64,000 nucleotides of DNA. Origin: Phycisphaeraceae bacterium. GTDB lineage: Bacteria; Planctomycetota; Phycisphaerae; Phycisphaerales; SM1A02. The position numbers were made by a program, and so were the translations under genes. Below are positions 44,679 through 53,052 of this stretch, piece after piece. The stretch lies in assembly GCA_015709595.1 (NCBI GenBank), contig CP054178.1, positions 1,116,001 to 1,180,000 on the forward strand, given 5' to 3'. Below the pieces are notes generated by a model, which saw only the letters and a program-made list of their open reading frames with translations, was not told the DNA's origin and made no database searches. Numbering within the stretch: position 1 is the stretch's first letter; each line of letters starts with the position of its first letter.

Positions 44679-45068
44679 ATGTGGCGACGCAAATCTGCTG
44701 ATCAGTTGCATCAGCTACGAGAGAACCGGCGCACGGCGCGGCTGTGTGGGGATATCGTGACGTCGTTATGCGGCAGCATCTTGATCGGGTGTCTCCTCAT
44801 GCTCTTCTCGACGCGGATACTGCACCGACGACTGACGATCGTCGAAGCGATATGTGCAGGAGCGATCGTATTCCCTGTGCTTCTGTACCTGACATTCAAG
44901 AACAGAGAGCCAGCGAGCACGACAAGAATCTGTACCAGTTGCTGGGGCGCAGCGCGTGGCGGTAACGTCTGCAAATGCGGCGGCGAGTTGGAGCCGCTTG
45001 AGCACTGGGAATGGGTACCGGACAACGACGATGAACAATCCGACAGCGGTACAGCATCGACGATGTGA
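44679..45068 (+). CDS. Small membrane protein with C-terminal zinc-ribbon-like motif, possible RHS-linked orphan or immunity protein
   Basis: 129 residues from ATG 44679 (a longer version starts at 44622). Two hydrophobic segments (about 25-44 and 53-72) are followed by CTSCWGAARGGNVCKCGGEL (about 83-102), a CxxC...CxCGG zinc-ribbon-like pattern, then an acidic tail. It is visibly less GC-rich than its surroundings. It lies between the IS and a HINT fragment, where polymorphic-toxin immunity genes are usually found; that role is only a guess from position. Confidence 0.5.
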   Translation: MWRRKSADQLHQLRENRRTARLCGDIVTSLCGSILIGCLLMLFSTRILHRRLTIVEAICAGAIVFPVLLYLTFKNREPASTTRICTSCWGAARGGNVCKCGGELEPLEHWEWVPDNDDEQSDSGTASTM

Positions 45069-45220
45069 CCATCGGCACGATGGTCCGGTCCCATGACCCG
45101 TCCTCCGGCGAGTGGACCCTGCGACCTGTGACGGCGGTCTTCATCAACGAGTACGACCGTCTGTGTCCGAAAACAGCACTGCGCCGTCTGCTCTCGCACT
45201 CCCCTCCCTCCATCGAGTAG
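45050..45220 (+). pseudogene. HINT/intein-like pretoxin domain fragment
   Basis: A 56-codon frame reads YSIDDVTIGTMVRSHDPSSG then EWTLRPVTAVFINEYDRL and stops. This matches the start of a pretoxin HINT domain (V-x-I-G-x-x-V ... D-P-x-T-G ... R-P-V-x-x-V-F), the autoprocessing module that precedes toxin tips in RHS proteins. The catalytic N-terminal Cys and the rest of the domain are missing. It overlaps the end of the small membrane-protein gene in another frame. Confidence 0.6.
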
Positions 45221-45233
45221 AATGCCCCGCATG

Positions 45234-45610
45234 GTCGCCGTCGCTCAACATCACCGCGATGCTGCCCTCGCGGATGACACGCCGGGGGGCGGTGCGGGGG
45301 GGGGCTCACCAATTACCGCTACGACGCCTGGAACCGGCTGGTGGCCATCGACCACGAGGAGGGCGAGAGCATCTACCCCGTGGCCCAGCACCAGTACAAC
45401 GCCCTGCACCACCGGGTGCCGGTGCGGGTCGATGCCGACCCCGAGGACTCGACCCACACGCTCAACCAGCAGCGGGTGGTGTACTACAGCCCGGCGTGGC
45501 AGGTGCTGGAGGAGCGGAGTGGAGATTCGGTGGCGCGGCCATCCTCGGCCGCGATTCCTTTGAGGATGGCAGGCGGGACGCCTGCCCCACTGGCGCCTGC
45601 CCGCCATTGA
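45234..45610 (+). pseudogene. RHS-repeat fragment (YD-repeat part), frameshifted
   Basis: Reads NITAMLPSRMTRR in one frame, then after a run of nine G (45296-45304) continues in the +1 frame as LTNYRYDAWNRLVAIDHEEG, HQYNALHHRVPVRVDADPED, and VVYYSPAWQVLEERSGD. These are classic RHS YD-repeat segments that normally precede the core found at 42845. The 3' end dissolves into a dispersed palindrome. No start codon or continuation; a remnant. Confidence 0.78.
45568..45586. repeat. Dispersed palindrome GGCAGGCG-gga-CGCCTGCC
   Basis: Perfect 8-bp inverted repeat at the broken end of the RHS fragment; same family as 4140, 8458 and 30502. Confidence 0.6.
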
Positions 45611-45645
45611 CCCTGGCCCACCGACAGATGAATCCGTGAAGGAAG

Positions 45646-45681
45646 GACCCTCACCCCAACCCTCTCCCGGAGGGAGAGGGA
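45646..45681. repeat. Dispersed CCCTCACCCCAACCCTCTCCC / GGGAGAGGG element
   Basis: An interrupted inverted repeat (CCCTCTCCC-gga-GGGAGAGGG) preceded by ACCCTCACCCCAA. This short element is widespread in bacterial genomes. A second copy lies inside the coding region at 62104-62141. Confidence 0.65.
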
Positions 45682-45737
45682 GTGTTCAGAGGACGGGTGC
45701 TTTCGCGACTGGCCTTCTCCACCGGCGCGACAGGTTC

Positions 45738-48700
45738 CTATTCCACCGACACGGCGATGGTGCGGTTGCGCGATGAGAGCAGGGCCCAGCCGTCGATGAG
45801 CGCCGTGCCGTGCAGCACTTCGCGGGTGGACTCGACGAAGCGCTTGTCGAGGATGGCGTTGCTGCGGCTGAAAAGGTAGAGCACATCCACGTGGGTGACG
45901 CCGGGGCTTCGGACCTCGAACTCGCCGGCGCGGCCGATGATGACGTGGGAGATGGCCAGCATCCGGTCGTCGGCCAGCAGCACATCGGTGTACTGCCGCT
46001 CTTCGGGCGTCACGTCCTGTCCGTCGATGGTCCCATCGGGCAGGAACCACACGAGCCGCTCCTGGTAGTGGGCGAGGATGCGTCCACCGACGACGTGCAG
46101 GTTGACGAGATCGCGGGCCGTCCAGGCGGGACCGGAGTCGGGCTGGAAGTCGCGGCTCATGCGCCCATCGCGGGCGCGGATCGACACCAGTCGCGCGCCG
46201 GAGTCGGCGGCGAGCACCAGGTCATCCATCACCCACGCGCGGCCGAGCAGACGGTTCTCGGGAGCGTCGCTGGTCCAGAGCCGCTCGCCCGAGGCGAGGT
46301 CCACGCCCGCCAGCCCGTTGCCCGCGCCGTAGACCAGTTCGCCGCCTGGGGTGAGGACCATCCATCGCACCAGTTCGTCATCCTGCGTGGAGAGCGTTCG
46401 CAGCACCGAGCCGTCGTCGGGGTCGAGCAGCACGATGCGTCCCACGATGCCGCCCGTCCGAGGGTCACGGTCGAACCCGGCCAGCACGACGGCCAGATCG
46501 TGGCGCAGGGCGTGATGCACCTGCTCGAGCGGGTGATCGCCTTCCCACGCGATGGGGACGCCGGGCCTGGCGAGGTCGAAACGCCGCGCCCCGCCCGAGC
46601 GCCCGATGATGATGACGTCGCCGGCGCCGGGCAGGGGCACCGGCTCCTGGGCGTCGAAGCGCATGCCGTTGGGCAGGTCGATGAATCGACCGACGCCGGT
46701 GCGCGGGCGCTGGCCGAGACGGGCGGTGGAGGCGCGCAGTTCGGCGGTCTTCCAGAGCGTTTCGCCGGTCTCCGCGTCCACGCGGACCAGGTCGCCTCCC
46801 GTGCCGGGCAACACGAAGAGGATCGAGCGACGATCGTGCGCGATCAGTTGCATCTCGGGGTCGCCCAGCGCCGCGCTCCAGCTGGCCGAGAGGGGCGTGC
46901 CCTGAACACGGCTGACGACGCCGCCTTCGCCCAGCATCAGGGCGTAGCGGGTAGGCGCGGTCACGCCCGAGCGGGTCCGCACCAGCCGTCCGGGGAGCAC
47001 AGGAAGCTCCTGCGCCTGATCGGCGACGATGCGCCGCAGCGAAGGGAGACGATCGACCGCAGCGTCGGGCAGCAGGGCGTCGAGTGCGGCGGCGTGAGTC
47101 CGCGGCGCACCGTCCGGGCCGGGCAGTTCCTTCAGCCCGTGGCGACGCTCGGCGAGGCCGACCCAGTGGGCGGCAAGGATGCGCCAGCCGGCCTGCTCGC
47201 ACAGCGTCACCATGGCGCCGAGCACGGGTCGGGCCTGCGTCGTCGTGGGTGAGGCGGCGTACAGCGTGGTCAGCGCCGCCAGGGCCTCGCGCGGGCGACC
47301 CGCCTCGCGCAGGCGATTGGCGGCGAGCAGCAGCGCTTCGCGCGACGCCTCGGCGAAGGGGTAGCGACGTGCCAGCTCGATCAACTCGCCCGGCGAGGCG
47401 TTCTGCCTGATGCGGGCGAAGGCGGACTCGGCCTCGCGCGCCAACCCGGCGTAGGCGGCGCCGTGACGCGCGATGAGCGCGCCCAGGCGTTCGGCGGCGT
47501 CGCTCGAGGCGCGGCGCCTCACGCCGCCGCTGGTTCGCTCCGCCTGGGCCAGGGTCGGATCGGTGAGCACCGACTGAAAGGACTCGATGGCCTCGGTCAG
47601 GTGAACGGGGTCGCGCTGGGCGAGGATGGCCAGCCAGTCGCCGCGGGCCAGCAGGTGCTCCACGCGCTGCGCGTCGTTGGCCGCCGCCGCCGCCAGTCGG
47701 CTGTGCAGCGGCGCGCCGGTGGCGTAGGGAAGTTCCTGGTGGTCACGGGCGAACTCGAGCAGCGTCTCGAAGAGGTCGCTCTGGGCGCGGTCACGCCGTC
47801 GGGCGTCGACGTCGCGCCCGATTGCCGCCCCGGCCAGATCGGCGGCCTCGATGGCCAGCGCCACGGTGGCGGCCGGATCTTCGACGCGCCGCGCCAGCCG
47901 CAGCAGCGAAAGGGCCGGCTCGGGGTCATCGGGCGAGGCCTCGATCTGGCGGCGCAGCATGTTCTCGGCCACGGCGAGGGGCATGTAGGCGTCAAGCCGA
48001 TCGCTGCCGGCGACGAACAGTTCCGCGCCGACCACCAGCGGGTTGCCCGCGCCGCGATGATCGATGGTGGAGAGCACCTCGCCCGAATCGCCGCGCACGT
48101 ACAGGACGCCGCGATCGGTGGGGACGATGAGCATGGACCCCGCCACCTGCACGCGGCCTCGGATGTCGTAGGCGATGCTCTCGGGCGTGGAGACATTGAG
48201 CGTCCACAGGGGCACGCCCGGCGCCAGTGCGTCGATGCCGTTGAGGTTGCGCCCCACCGCGTACACCCACTCGCCCGCGCCCAGCAGGTACGCCGGCGAA
48301 CCCCAGTCGGTGGCGGCGAAGCGCCCCAGCTCCAGCCCGGTCAGTCGATCAAGGTGAACGACCCATCGCTGGTCCGACGTGAGGACGAAGACGCCCCGCC
48401 CCGTCACGGCCGGACCGCCCATCTCCCACGGCAGCGTGCCCGCCGAGAGCCGATAGGGCGACTCGAGCCGGCGCAGCCAGCGCACCTCGCCGGTGCCCGC
48501 CTCCAGGCACGCCACCGCGCCGAAGGCGGAGGCCACGAACACCTCGCCGCCCGCGTACACGGGGGTCGAGTACGGCCTCGACTCGCTCTGCTGCAGCCCG
48601 CCGCTGCTGGCGATGTACTGCGACCAGCGGGGCGACCCGCTGACCAGGTCCAGCGCGACCAGGTACGTGCTCATCAGCAGCTGCCCCTGGCTCTTGCGGG

Positions 48701-49967
48701 CGAGGACGAAGACCTGCCCGTCCGCGATGATCGGCGCTCCGTGCGGATACAGTCCGGCCAGTTCATCGCGCGATCCCAGCCGATCGAAGCCCGTGCGCCA
48801 GTGCTCGCGCCCGGTGACGGCGTCCAGGCAGACGATGAACGCGCTGCCCACGCGCCCCTGCGCACCGGCGTGACCGGTGATCGTCACCAGCCGGTCGCCC
48901 GACACCGCGACGATGTTGAGGTCGCCCACCGATCGATTGCCGCGGGGAGAGATCACGCCTCCCTCGCCCACCTTGCGGCTCCAGAACTCGCGCTGACTGA
49001 AGCGGTCGAAGGCGCGGATCACGTGACCCTCGTTCACATACACCATGCGCCCGGCCACGGTGGGAGCGGCGGTGAGCAGGTCGCCCATGAGGCGCGTGGC
49101 CTCCACCGTCGCGCCCATGCCCCGACCCGACAGATCGAGCGTGGCGAAACGCCGACGGAAGAGCGACTCGGTCAGCTCCGCGCTCCAGATGGGCGTGCCG
49201 CCGAGCGCCGCCAGGTCGGGAGACGGAGCGGCGTCGAGCACCGTCAGGCCACGTGCTTCCTCCGGACCCGGACCCTGCCTGAGCAGGCGATTGAGCTCGT
49301 CCAGGCACGCGCGGCTGTCGGCATCTGCGGCGCCGGCCAGGGCGTCCACCGCCTGCTGACGGAGCGTCGAGTCACCCAGATGGTTGGCCGCCAGTCCCAG
49401 CAGCAGCCAGCGATAGGCGGCGCGCCGACCCGCCAGATCCGGGTGAGCGGCCAGCTCGGTCAGCGCGCGCACCGCCCGCATGAAGTGGGCCCGCTCCACC
49501 GCGTCCTGCGCGAGACGGAGCGCCGCCTCCAGGGCCGGTTCGGTCAGGAAGCGCGTCCGCAGCAGCGATTCATACTGCCCCTGTTCGAGCATGCGTCGGG
49601 CGGTGGACGTCTCGATCGCCCGATAACGCTCCAGCACGCGCGGGTTGGCGAGCAGCGCGGCGTTGACCCGGATGCGCGCGCTGGCCAGGTGATGCCGATC
49701 CGCCTCGCGCAACGGAATGAGCTTGTGCGCGTGCAGGTCGAGCAGTTCCTGGTAGACGCGGGCCGCCTCGCCGGGATTTTCCTGTTCGTGATCACGGGCG
49801 CGCCGGAACAGCTCCCACGCGGCGGGCGAATCGTCCACGTAGACGGGGTTGTCGTCGAACTGCCCCAGCGCGACAAGGCCGGGAGCCCACGACGCCGCAC
49901 CCACCGCCAGGAGGCCCCACAGCCCCAGCGAACGGGCGGCGATGGTTCCGCGCGATGTCAGGCGCAT
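45738..49967 (-). CDS. Very large exported PQQ-like beta-propeller / helical-repeat protein
   Basis: 1409 residues from ATG 49967, preceded by AGGAG; signal peptide about 1-36. Residues ~40-250 are helical (TPR-like, with EAARVYQELLDLHAHKLIPL). Residues ~280-660 form PQQ/BamB-like propeller blades (FDRFSQREFWSRKVGEGGVI, LDAVTGREHWRTGF, LEAGTGEVRWLRRL). Residues ~660-960 return to helical repeats, and ~1000-1409 hold a second propeller (VDAETGETLWKTAEL, VDLASGERLWTSD). Similar giants occur in planctomycetes with unknown role, probably periplasmic or outer-membrane associated. An ATG at 50021 would place charged residues before the signal and is less likely. Confidence 0.85.
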   Translation of the reverse strand: MRLTSRGTIAARSLGLWGLLAVGAASWAPGLVALGQFDDNPVYVDDSPAAWELFRRARDHEQENPGEAARVYQELLDLHAHKLIPLREADRHHLASARIRVNAALLANPRVLERYRAIETSTARRMLEQGQYESLLRTRFLTEPALEAALRLAQDAVERAHFMRAVRALTELAAHPDLAGRRAAYRWLLLGLAANHLGDSTLRQQAVDALAGAADADSRACLDELNRLLRQGPGPEEARGLTVLDAAPSPDLAALGGTPIWSAELTESLFRRRFATLDLSGRGMGATVEATRLMGDLLTAAPTVAGRMVYVNEGHVIRAFDRFSQREFWSRKVGEGGVISPRGNRSVGDLNIVAVSGDRLVTITGHAGAQGRVGSAFIVCLDAVTGREHWRTGFDRLGSRDELAGLYPHGAPIIADGQVFVLARKSQGQLLMSTYLVALDLVSGSPRWSQYIASSGGLQQSESRPYSTPVYAGGEVFVASAFGAVACLEAGTGEVRWLRRLESPYRLSAGTLPWEMGGPAVTGRGVFVLTSDQRWVVHLDRLTGLELGRFAATDWGSPAYLLGAGEWVYAVGRNLNGIDALAPGVPLWTLNVSTPESIAYDIRGRVQVAGSMLIVPTDRGVLYVRGDSGEVLSTIDHRGAGNPLVVGAELFVAGSDRLDAYMPLAVAENMLRRQIEASPDDPEPALSLLRLARRVEDPAATVALAIEAADLAGAAIGRDVDARRRDRAQSDLFETLLEFARDHQELPYATGAPLHSRLAAAAANDAQRVEHLLARGDWLAILAQRDPVHLTEAIESFQSVLTDPTLAQAERTSGGVRRRASSDAAERLGALIARHGAAYAGLAREAESAFARIRQNASPGELIELARRYPFAEASREALLLAANRLREAGRPREALAALTTLYAASPTTTQARPVLGAMVTLCEQAGWRILAAHWVGLAERRHGLKELPGPDGAPRTHAAALDALLPDAAVDRLPSLRRIVADQAQELPVLPGRLVRTRSGVTAPTRYALMLGEGGVVSRVQGTPLSASWSAALGDPEMQLIAHDRRSILFVLPGTGGDLVRVDAETGETLWKTAELRASTARLGQRPRTGVGRFIDLPNGMRFDAQEPVPLPGAGDVIIIGRSGGARRFDLARPGVPIAWEGDHPLEQVHHALRHDLAVVLAGFDRDPRTGGIVGRIVLLDPDDGSVLRTLSTQDDELVRWMVLTPGGELVYGAGNGLAGVDLASGERLWTSDAPENRLLGRAWVMDDLVLAADSGARLVSIRARDGRMSRDFQPDSGPAWTARDLVNLHVVGGRILAHYQERLVWFLPDGTIDGQDVTPEERQYTDVLLADDRMLAISHVIIGRAGEFEVRSPGVTHVDVLYLFSRSNAILDKRFVESTREVLHGTALIDGWALLSSRNRTIAVSVE

Positions 49968-50198
49968 GTGGGGCTCCTCTGATCCGGCCGCGCCGGCTGG
50001 TCCGCGACGCTCCGTCACCATCCTAGCCCGCGCCGCATCAAGAACTGTGACATTCGGGCCGATCTACGCAAGGGCGACGGGTCAACTCCGGCCCCATCCG
50101 CGGGCGACCCCGCCGGCCGGCACGACCGACCACGGGGCGAAGGCGACAACACGCGGTCGTCACGGTTTGTACCGCGACGCCGCCGGGAGGTGCCGATC

Positions 50199-50636
50199 AT
50201 GCCCTTCGCCACGCCCGCCCTGCCCACCCCCGACCTGCCCGAACACGCGCCGCTTCGCGCCCGCGGACGACGGGTCACCATGCTGCTGGCCATGATCGTG
50301 CTGCTCAGCGCCGCCGACCTGGCCGCCACCATCACGCACCTGCGCACCATCGGCATGGTGGAGGCGAACCCCATCGCCTACACCATCATCCAGCACACGC
50401 AGTCGGCCTTCAGTCTGGCGTGTTACAAGGGATTGACGGTGCTGGTATGCGTGCTGCTGCTGTATCGTCTTCGCTTCGTGCCGCAGGGCGAGATCGCCGC
50501 GTGGTTCGGCGTACTCGTGCTCATGCTGCTCACCGCCTACTGGGGCGTCTACGCCACGCATGGACACGAACCGGAGGTGCTGGCCACGCTGGGCGAGCGA
50601 CTGCCCCACGAACGATGGGTGACGTTGCGGGATTGA
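50199..50636 (+). CDS. DUF5658-like membrane protein
   Basis: 145 residues. Three to four hydrophobic segments (about 28-48, 72-90, 98-116). The first ends in SAADLAATITHLRTIGMVEA followed by NPIA, the D-x-x-x-T...E-x-NP signature of DUF5658. Function unknown; inner membrane. GGGAGG lies about nine bases before the ATG at 50199, preferred over the upstream GTG. Confidence 0.7.
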   Translation: MPFATPALPTPDLPEHAPLRARGRRVTMLLAMIVLLSAADLAATITHLRTIGMVEANPIAYTIIQHTQSAFSLACYKGLTVLVCVLLLYRLRFVPQGEIAAWFGVLVLMLLTAYWGVYATHGHEPEVLATLGERLPHERWVTLRD

Positions 50637-50682
50637 TCGCCGTCCGCCGAGCCGGACGAGGGAGAAGATGCTTCCCGCTCCC

Positions 50683-51495
50683 TCACCCCGCCGCCGCCGC
50701 GTAGCGCTCGCTCACGTCCTTCCAGTTGATGATGTGGCGGAACGCCTCCACGTAGTCCGCGCGCTTGTTCTGGTACTTGAGGTAGTAGGCGTGCTCCCAC
50801 ACGTCCAGCACCAGGAGCGGCACGACGCCCCACGCCGTCAGGTTCTGGTGCTTCTCCGACTGCATCACCATGAGCCGGCGTGACATCGGCTCGAAGACCA
50901 GCAGCCCCCAGCCGCTGGCCTCGACGCCCTTGCTCGCCGCGGCGAAGTGCTTCCACATCGTGTCCATGTCGCCGAAGGACTGTTTGATGGCCGCCGCCAG
51001 GGCGTCGCTGGGCTGCCCGCCGCTTCCCGGGGGGGCCATGTTGGTCCAGAAGATGCAGTGCAGCAGGTGGCCCGAGCCGTGGAAGGCCAGGTCCCGCGAG
51101 ATGGCCGTCACGCTGCCCACGGTGGCATCGCCCGCCCGCAGTTTGCCCAGGCGCTCCAGCGCGCTGTTCAGCCCGTTGACGTAGCCCAGGTGGTGAATGT
51201 CGTGGTGCAGGCGCATGGTCTGGGCGTCGATGTGCGGCTCCAGCGCCTCATACGCGTACGGCAGCGGCGGCAGGACGAACTTGCCCGTCGCCTCATCCCA
51301 CCCGCCCCATGCGGCGCCCGACATGGCGCCGGAGAACGCCCCCGCCCCGCCCCCCGCAGCCCCCGATCCCGTTGCCTCGCCGGTTCCCACGGTGGAGGCG
51401 CAGGCGGGCAGGAACGCCGCCGCCGCCGCCGCGCCGGCCCCGAGCACGCCGAGGAGGTCACGCCGATGAAGGGTCGTCGTCTCGTGCAGGGTCAT
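50683..51495 (-). CDS. Exported Fe/Mn superoxide dismutase
   Basis: 270 residues. The first ~32 residues hold a twin-arginine-type signal (LHRRDLLGVLGAGAAAAAAF) ending in LPAC, so it may be a Tat-exported lipoprotein. A Gly/Ala/Ser linker leads to the SOD fold from ~75: metal ligands are the His in MRLHHDIHHLGYVNG, the His in GSGHLLHCIFW, and Asp and His in LLVLDVWEHAYYLKYQNKR. It converts superoxide to peroxide and oxygen, here probably outside the cytoplasm. The Fe or Mn preference cannot be told. The LLHC variant replaces the usual LNHS. Confidence 0.9.
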   Translation of the reverse strand: MTLHETTTLHRRDLLGVLGAGAAAAAAFLPACASTVGTGEATGSGAAGGGAGAFSGAMSGAAWGGWDEATGKFVLPPLPYAYEALEPHIDAQTMRLHHDIHHLGYVNGLNSALERLGKLRAGDATVGSVTAISRDLAFHGSGHLLHCIFWTNMAPPGSGGQPSDALAAAIKQSFGDMDTMWKHFAAASKGVEASGWGLLVFEPMSRRLMVMQSEKHQNLTAWGVVPLLVLDVWEHAYYLKYQNKRADYVEAFRHIINWKDVSERYAAAAG

Positions 51496-51677
51496 GGGGT
51501 GGTCCTTTCTGTTGCCGTGATCTGAACGCGATTCCTGTCAACAGATTATGCACATGGTTGGGGTTGATCCTGACTCCCGCCCACCCCCGTACGCCACCAT
51601 CAGACCCAAGGCGGGTACTCGATTCCGCTGGCACGCGGATTGCTGCCCGCCTTTTGCAATATTCTTGCTCTATGGCC

Positions 51678-51711
51678 TTGCGTCCAGCCCCCCCCCCCCC
51701 CCCGGTACAAT
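51678..51711 (+). promoter_or_regulatory. Candidate promoter TTGCGT - C16 tract - TACAAT
   Basis: TTGCGT (51678-51683) and TACAAT (51706-51711) flank an uninterrupted run of 16 C (51688-51703). The present spacer is 22 bases, too long for a strong sigma-70 promoter. The -10 ends six bases before the ATG at 51718. Loss of several C would bring the spacer to about 17. Confidence 0.4.
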
Positions 51712-51717
51712 GAGGGC

Positions 51718-53052
51718 ATGGTGCCGGAAAACACCATTGCGACGTTCGTTGCGGCAGCCGTTGTCTCGGGTGCATGCTTGGTCCAGAACATCGCCCAGGA
51801 ATTGTGGCTTGTTGATCTGCGCCTGACGCAGCGGCAGTTCGAGGAGGTCATGGAGCCATTCGAACTCGCCGATGACGCGCGGCGAGCGGCTCTCGAATCG
51901 TACCTGGCGTACGAACGCGACGTTCGCGACCTGAGCCAGGCAAGTTACCAGCGTCAACTTGAAGTCGGGCTGCGTGAGATCGAGCAGTCGCAGGCCGCGT
52001 ATCATGCGGAACTTGCCAAGAAAACGCACATCACCGAGGCCGATCGCGAGTGGGCGGATGCGTTGTGGTGGAAGCACCGCGACTACGAAGAGCAGTTTCA
52101 CGAGCGTGTGTTTCTTGAAGCGGTCGCCGCAGAGCGACTGGCCGTGGATCGGCTGCGGGCGCTGGCGTCGGACATCGGCGCCGTACTGGGCGGAGACGAA
52201 ACGACGCGGCAGCACGTCGAACGAGAGTTTCGGCGTGCCATTCTGCTGCAGCCAAGCGATCTGCGCTCTGACTTCACACCTCCCGATCTCATTCGTGTCG
52301 TGAATGAGGCGGTGAGGAGCGGTGACATCCCCGCGCCGACTGCCGATCCCCGGCTCTGGGAACTGTTGACGCCGGTGCTTGATCGCTACCGTGTCTCCAT
52401 CGACGGCGTGCTTCAAGCGATGGTGGCTGATCGGCTTGACGGCAGCAGGGCTCGGTTCCGGGACGCCGACCGACGCGCGCGAGCGCTGGATGACCGCAGA
52501 AAGCGGGCCAACCAGCGGCACGCGATCAATGACGCGGCGCTGTCTGAGATGCTGATCGCGATCGATGGCGCTGGACTGGCAGATAGCGCATCGCGCCTCT
52601 CGGCACGATACCACCGTACCCTGGCCCCACGACTCCATGCCCCACGCTGGGATTCCGTGGCGACGAAATGGATGGAGCAAATCCGGAGCGAGGGCTTGGT
52701 GGACGCTGCGGCCCTTGCACACATCCATGCATTCCTGACTTCGCATCAGTCCAAGTACGCACGGCAGCTTGAGGAGGCGAACCGCCTGGGGATGGAAGCG
52801 GCGCGTGAAGCGGGCTCGATCTACTTCATGGATTCGCCCGTGAGCAAGAGATATGCGGAGGCCGCGCTGGCTTTGGGACATTTCAACCTATCGCAGTGGG
52901 AGCGTTTTACCATGCTCGCACGCGATACGCCGGGATTCGCGCATCTTCTAAGCGAGGTACTTGACCCGGCGACAGGTTCCTGTCGTTCCGACCTCATGGG
53001 GCCATACCACACCGCGCACCCATCCAGAACTTTGAAGGGAGACTCGCAATGA
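51718..53052 (+). CDS. Exported or membrane-anchored, helix-rich protein of unknown function
   Basis: 444 residues. A short N-terminal hydrophobic segment (TIATFVAAAVVSGACLVQNI, about 6-25) may be a signal or anchor. The rest is strongly helical and charged, with coiled-coil-like stretches such as REIEQSQAAYHAELAKKTHI (about 87-106) and RARFRDADRRARALDDRRKR (about 250-270). No recognised domain. Its stop overlaps the next ATG (ATGA at 53049-53052), opening a four-gene overlapping cluster. The cluster is visibly less GC-rich than flanking housekeeping genes. Confidence 0.75.
   Translation: MVPENTIATFVAAAVVSGACLVQNIAQELWLVDLRLTQRQFEEVMEPFELADDARRAALESYLAYERDVRDLSQASYQRQLEVGLREIEQSQAAYHAELAKKTHITEADREWADALWWKHRDYEEQFHERVFLEAVAAERLAVDRLRALASDIGAVLGGDETTRQHVEREFRRAILLQPSDLRSDFTPPDLIRVVNEAVRSGDIPAPTADPRLWELLTPVLDRYRVSIDGVLQAMVADRLDGSRARFRDADRRARALDDRRKRANQRHAINDAALSEMLIAIDGAGLADSASRLSARYHRTLAPRLHAPRWDSVATKWMEQIRSEGLVDAAALAHIHAFLTSHQSKYARQLEEANRLGMEAAREAGSIYFMDSPVSKRYAEAALALGHFNLSQWERFTMLARDTPGFAHLLSEVLDPATGSCRSDLMGPYHTAHPSRTLKGDSQ

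Noticed and set aside
47463-49982. 839-codon open frame opposite the propeller gene
   Set aside because: It mirrors the real gene's codon pattern in high-GC DNA; the translation is rich in Arg/His/Gly/Ala with no domain, and the opposite strand has clear propeller motifs and a signal peptide.
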